8,979 nucleotides of DNA, taken from NCBI GenBank assembly GCA_030665925.1, contig DAOUYX010000051.1, positions 1-8,979 of the forward strand, written 5' to 3'. The notes under the pieces are model-generated. The model was given only the letters and a program-made list of their open reading frames with translations. It had not been told where the DNA came from and did not search any database. The translations under genes were made by a program, and so were the position numbers. This DNA comes from Methanosarcinales archaeon. Lineage in GTDB: Archaea > Halobacteriota > Syntropharchaeia > Alkanophagales > Methanospirareceae. This document shows positions 5,668 to 8,979 of this stretch, one piece after another. The first letter of the stretch is position 1. Each line of letters opens with the position of its first letter.

Positions 5668-6432
5668 ATGAGAAAGGGTAAAGTAATAGCGGTAGCGGGA
5701 AAGGGAGGAACCGGAAAAACAGCTATTGCCGCTCTGTTAATAAGGGAACTATTGAACGCTCAAGGAAACGAAGACGTTTGTATATTGGCTGTGGACGCGG
5801 ACGCTGATACTAACCTGCCTGACGCGCTCGGCATATCGTATGCTAAAACCGTTGGAGATATACGAGAAGGTCTGCTGGAGGAGAAGCAGCGAGACTTTAC
5901 CTTGGATATACGATCGCAATTTGAGGGTAAAATTGCGGGGATTATAGCGGAAGAGGAGCGCTATGACCTGCTGGTCATGGGTCGCCCCGAAGGACCGGGT
6001 TGCTATTGCCCGGTAAATCACATCATACGGATGATTATCGATACCCTGGCGAAGAACTACGATTACACGATAATAGATTGCGAGGCAGGTTTGGAGCATC
6101 TCAGCAGGAGAACGACACGGGACGTAGACGTCATGCTTGTGGTACTGGATACGACCTTGAAGAGCATAAAAACCGCGTTACGGCTGAAAGAGATTGCGGC
6201 AGAGATAGATATTGACGTGAAGAAACTGGTAATTATGGCGAATAAAATACCCGACGGTGCGGATAAGATGATGGTAGGGGAAGCGAAGCGATACAATCTC
6301 GAAATAGAGGATATAATACCATTTGACCCGTTAATCTCAGAATACGACACTAAAGGAATACCGATTGTGGATTTACCCGACGGTGCTCCTTCGGTTATCG
6401 CAGTGAGGAGGATAGTGGAGAAGCTGCTGTGA
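5668..6432 (+). CDS. cooC: CooC-type nickel-insertion ATPase (CO dehydrogenase accessory protein)
   Basis: A 254-residue MinD/SIMIBI-class P-loop ATPase. CooC uses ATP hydrolysis to support nickel insertion into the C-cluster of CO dehydrogenase; in methanogen-like archaea that would be the CODH/acetyl-CoA synthase complex. The deviant Walker A is GKGGTGKT (residues 11-18, with the signature Lys12). Switch I is DADADTNLP (43-51). The CooC-specific pair Cys112-x-Cys114 lies in GRPEGPGCYCPVNHIIR, where family members bind metal at the dimer interface. Switch II is IDCEAGLEHLSRR (136-148). The ANKIP stretch (191-195) and PFDP (218-221) complete the family pattern. The start is the natural one for the fold, but no strong ribosome binding site is seen; the nearest purine run, GGGAG, is 14 bases away. 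It is followed by hypF after 27 bases, which suggests one transcript. A related archaeal paralogue with a different nickel client cannot be excluded. Confidence 0.9.
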   Translation: MRKGKVIAVAGKGGTGKTAIAALLIRELLNAQGNEDVCILAVDADADTNLPDALGISYAKTVGDIREGLLEEKQRDFTLDIRSQFEGKIAGIIAEEERYDLLVMGRPEGPGCYCPVNHIIRMIIDTLAKNYDYTIIDCEAGLEHLSRRTTRDVDVMLVVLDTTLKSIKTALRLKEIAAEIDIDVKKLVIMANKIPDGADKMMVGEAKRYNLEIEDIIPFDPLISEYDTKGIPIVDLPDGAPSVIAVRRIVEKLL

Positions 6433-6459
6433 TGCAGGGATGATAGATACCGGATAAAA

Positions 6460-8700
6460 ATGAAGATATTTGTCAGTGGCACGGTGCAAGGTGTTGGTTT
6501 TCGTCCGACAGTATATAGAGTAGCGAAATCACTGGGGTTGAAGGGCTATGTGCTCAATAAAGGCTCAAACGTCGAGATAGGCATAGAAGGAAGTGGAGAG
6601 AAGGGAAATTTCTTGGATGCGTTGCAGAAGAAGTTGCCTCCGCTTGCCGCAATTGATAAAATCGAGATAAAGGACGATCCTATTGTTGGCTATGACGATT
6701 TTGAGATCATAACCAGCTCAGAGGGGAAAAAGACTTCTGTTACGCCGGTGGATACGGCGATATGCGATGAGTGCGTACGAGAGCTGTTTGACGAGGATAA
6801 CCGTCGGTATCTCTATCCGTTTATTAATTGCACCTCCTGCGGCGCCCGGTTCTCGGTCATTGAGAACGTCCCTTACGATCGGGTTAGTACCTCGATGCGT
6901 GAGTTTAAGATGTGCGAAGATTGCTTCGCGGAACACACAAATCCTATGGACCGGAGATTTCATGCGCAAACGACTTCTTGTACACGCTGCGGTCCGAAGT
7001 ACACGCTTTATGACAGAGCGGGGACGGTGCAGGATGATAGAAATCCGATAGCGACCTTTGCACAGTTGATTGATGAAGGATCGGTGGGAATAGCCAAGAG
7101 CTGGGGTGGCATGCACATTATCTGCACATTTGAGCAGGCGAATCGGATGCGGGAGCTCTACGGTAGGCCCGCAAAGCCTTTTGCCGTGATGTTCCGGGAT
7201 TTGAATGCAATAGAGAGCTATTTGGAGTTAGAAGAAGATGAAGAGAAATTGCTGACCTCGACACACCGGCCAATTGTGCTTTTAGATAAGCGGTCGTTTT
7301 CAGAGGATCTATCGGCTATTTCACCGGGATTGAGGACTGTTGGCGCGTATTTACCATATTCGGGTTTACATTACGTTCTGTTCAGTTATCTGAACGCTGA
7401 CGGGATCATAATGACCTCTGCAAACGTTTCGGGAGAACCAATGGTCATCAGAAATGAGGCGGCATTCGAGTTAAACGCGGATTACTTTCTCTTACACAAT
7501 AGGAGAATAGTGAACCGGCTGGACGATTCGGTCGTTCGGTGTTATGAAGGCGAGAAATTCTTCCTGCGAAAATCACGGGGTTTTATCCCGACGTTCCAAA
7601 AAGTCCCGTATACCGATAGGATCTTGTCCTTAGGCGCGATGGAGAACGTCTCGTCCAGCATCTCAAAAGAGGGTAATGTTTATACAAGTCAATACATCGG
7701 CAGTACGTTTCATTATCCCACGGTAGAATTTTTAGCGTCCGGTACGGAGCACCTGCTGAAACTTTTGGGGCTGTCGCTGGCCGACATTGATGCAATTGGC
7801 GTAGACCTGCATCCACGATATTCAACGAAGAAGTACGGCAAAACGCTGGCTGAGGATTTTCAAATCGAATTGGTCGAGGTGCAGCATCACTGGGCGCATG
7901 CAGCTTCATTGATGCTCGATAAGGGTGTGGACGAAGTAGTTGCGTTAGCCTTAGATGGAACGGGCTACGGAGCGGATAGGAAAGCGTGGGGTGGAGAAAT
8001 CCTCTGCTCGCGCTATGAGTCTTTTGAACGCGTGGGGTCGTTGGAGGAGATACCGCTTATTGGTGGCGAGATGGCGATAAAAGACATCAGAAGGTTGGTG
8101 TTTGCGATTCTTTCGCTCTTGGGCAGAGATGGAGATGCGGCGCAGTTCACGACTGAAAAGGAAGCGAAGGTAATGGAAAAGCTCTTGAAGAAAGCACCGA
8201 AGACAAGCAGCTTCGGCAGGGTGTTGGATGCGTTGTCATGCTATCTTGGCATCTGTAACAGGATGACGTACGATGGTGAGCCAGCAATGAAGCTCGAACG
8301 ATATTTGGCGCTGGGAGAGCCGACGTATGAATTTGAAACGTCCGTTGAACGCCGCACCAATCGTAAAATCGTTATGACACTGCCGTTGTTTGACCAATTA
8401 GCAGGGTATCGGATAAGCACGGAAAAGGATAAGGCAGACATCGCTTATTCCTTTGTCTTCGCTTTGATTAAGGAGATGGTGGAGATTGCAGCGGAGGCGT
8501 GCGATAGTACTGGCATTCCCGCTATCGGGATAACCGGCGGGGTCTCGTACGACGTGCCGATCGTCAGGATGGCGGAAGCGTTGGTAAAAGAAAAAGGATT
8601 AAAGTTTTTAACTCATGATAAGATACCAAATGGTGACGGTGGTATTTCCGTGGGGCAAAATGCTATCGTTGGGCATTTAAGGAACAGGAATAAAAGTTAA
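6460..8700 (+). CDS. hypF: [NiFe] hydrogenase maturation carbamoyltransferase HypF
   Basis: HypF uses carbamoyl phosphate and ATP to carbamoylate the C-terminal cysteine of HypE, the first step in making the cyanide ligands of [NiFe] hydrogenase. All parts are present in 746 residues, a normal length. The acylphosphatase domain (1-88) has GTVQGVGFRP with Arg15 and Asn33. Two zinc fingers carry Cys102/105 with Cys124/127 and Cys152/155 with Cys174/177. A YrdC/Sua5-like domain (about 195-380) includes AKPFAVMF and TSANVSGEP (319-327). The C-terminal Kae1-like domain has VQHHWAHA with His476 and His480, Asp499 in LALDGTGYG, and Asp726 in NGDGGISVG, matching the expected metal-ligand positions. 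The middle histidine of the usual HHHAH motif is Trp478. Only a weak AGGGATGAT lies upstream (6436-6444). hypC follows after five bases. The gene looks intact and functional. Confidence 0.97.
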   Translation: MKIFVSGTVQGVGFRPTVYRVAKSLGLKGYVLNKGSNVEIGIEGSGEKGNFLDALQKKLPPLAAIDKIEIKDDPIVGYDDFEIITSSEGKKTSVTPVDTAICDECVRELFDEDNRRYLYPFINCTSCGARFSVIENVPYDRVSTSMREFKMCEDCFAEHTNPMDRRFHAQTTSCTRCGPKYTLYDRAGTVQDDRNPIATFAQLIDEGSVGIAKSWGGMHIICTFEQANRMRELYGRPAKPFAVMFRDLNAIESYLELEEDEEKLLTSTHRPIVLLDKRSFSEDLSAISPGLRTVGAYLPYSGLHYVLFSYLNADGIIMTSANVSGEPMVIRNEAAFELNADYFLLHNRRIVNRLDDSVVRCYEGEKFFLRKSRGFIPTFQKVPYTDRILSLGAMENVSSSISKEGNVYTSQYIGSTFHYPTVEFLASGTEHLLKLLGLSLADIDAIGVDLHPRYSTKKYGKTLAEDFQIELVEVQHHWAHAASLMLDKGVDEVVALALDGTGYGADRKAWGGEILCSRYESFERVGSLEEIPLIGGEMAIKDIRRLVFAILSLLGRDGDAAQFTTEKEAKVMEKLLKKAPKTSSFGRVLDALSCYLGICNRMTYDGEPAMKLERYLALGEPTYEFETSVERRTNRKIVMTLPLFDQLAGYRISTEKDKADIAYSFVFALIKEMVEIAAEACDSTGIPAIGITGGVSYDVPIVRMAEALVKEKGLKFLTHDKIPNGDGGISVGQNAIVGHLRNRNKS

Positions 8701-8705
8701 GTACG

Positions 8706-8951
8706 ATGTGTTTGGCAATACCGGCGAAAGTGGTGGAAATTAGCAGTAGTGAAGAAGGAGTAAGGAGAAAGGCAAAGGCAGATTTCGGTGGCGTCTCTCG
8801 TGAGATTGACATCTCATTGGTAGACGTAAACATAGGCGACTACGTCATTGTTCATGCGGGCTTTGCCATCGAGATAATAGACGAGCAGGAGGCGAAAGAG
8901 ACGCTTAAAGTGTGGACGGAACTGATCGAGAAATATGAAGCATTGGCTTAG
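8706..8951 (+). CDS. hypC: Hydrogenase maturation chaperone HypC
   Basis: An 81-residue HypC/HupF-family OB-fold protein. It starts MCLAIPAKVVEI; Cys2, exposed after Met removal, is the family's essential residue that holds the iron with HypD and contacts the hydrogenase large subunit. The C-terminal signature is DYVIVHAGFAIEIIDEQEA (residues 45-63) with His50. Length and pattern are normal. It begins five bases after the hypF stop with no independent strong ribosome binding site, so translational coupling with hypF is likely. In many archaea hypD and hypE follow hypC; here only 28 bases remain before the window ends. Confidence 0.96.
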   Translation: MCLAIPAKVVEISSSEEGVRRKAKADFGGVSREIDISLVDVNIGDYVIVHAGFAIEIIDEQEAKETLKVWTELIEKYEALA

Positions 8952-8979
8952 ATTAATTCTCAACTGCAACGTCCGTGAG

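Noticed and set aside
3732..8700. Functional link between Cgi121 (KEOPS) and HypF because HypF contains YrdC- and Kae1-like domains
   Set aside because: The shared chemistry is an evolutionary relation. The genes are on opposite strands in separate operons, so proximity looks coincidental.

Overview
The window is archaeal. It encodes a 48-residue L40e ribosomal protein, a KEOPS Cgi121 subunit and an archaeal-type aspartate-semialdehyde dehydrogenase, and its Shine-Dalgarno-like sites match the archaeal 16S tail (AGGAGGTGA, GGTGAT). A CooC-type nickel ATPase and the hydrogenase maturation proteins HypF and HypC suggest an anaerobe with nickel enzymes. A methanogen-related or methane/alkane-oxidising euryarchaeote (for example an ANME-1-like or Syntrophoarchaeum-like lineage) would fit, but that placement is inference from gene content and style, not a database match.

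Left part (1-2423, plus strand). A large membrane protein cut off at its N-terminus carries extracytoplasmic beta-sandwich domains followed by a multi-pass region. I read that region as a site-2-protease (M50) fold whose HExxH zinc motif has become REVAQ, so it is probably a pseudoprotease. It is followed, after a very strong ribosome binding site, by a zinc-ribbon plus PH-like-domain protein.

Middle part (2424-3731, minus-strand genes). This AT-rich stretch holds a 76-residue cysteine-rich protein of unknown function and a six-helix membrane protein. A pentanucleotide repeat lies between them. Next comes a structured intergenic element with nested perfect hairpins, positioned at the 3' end of the next operon.

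Housekeeping part (3732-5601). The asd and cgi121 genes run on the minus strand as a two-gene operon with a 14-base gap. Divergently, the L40e gene runs on the plus strand. Both probably use the short AT-rich region at 5363-5454.

Right part (5668-8951, plus strand). cooC, hypF and hypC are closely spaced (27 and 5 bases) and look co-transcribed, possibly read through from the L40e gene. HypF makes the thiocarbamate that becomes the cyanide ligands of [NiFe] hydrogenase. HypC is the chaperone carrying the Fe(CN)2CO precursor with HypD. CooC is the ATPase that matures the nickel site of CO dehydrogenase. The set is a small metallocentre-assembly module. hypD and hypE would be expected nearby but are not in the window.

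No tRNA, rRNA, CRISPR array, transposase or integrase was found. The strongest candidates for something new are the apparently inactive site-2 protease fused to extracellular domains and the structured intergenic element.
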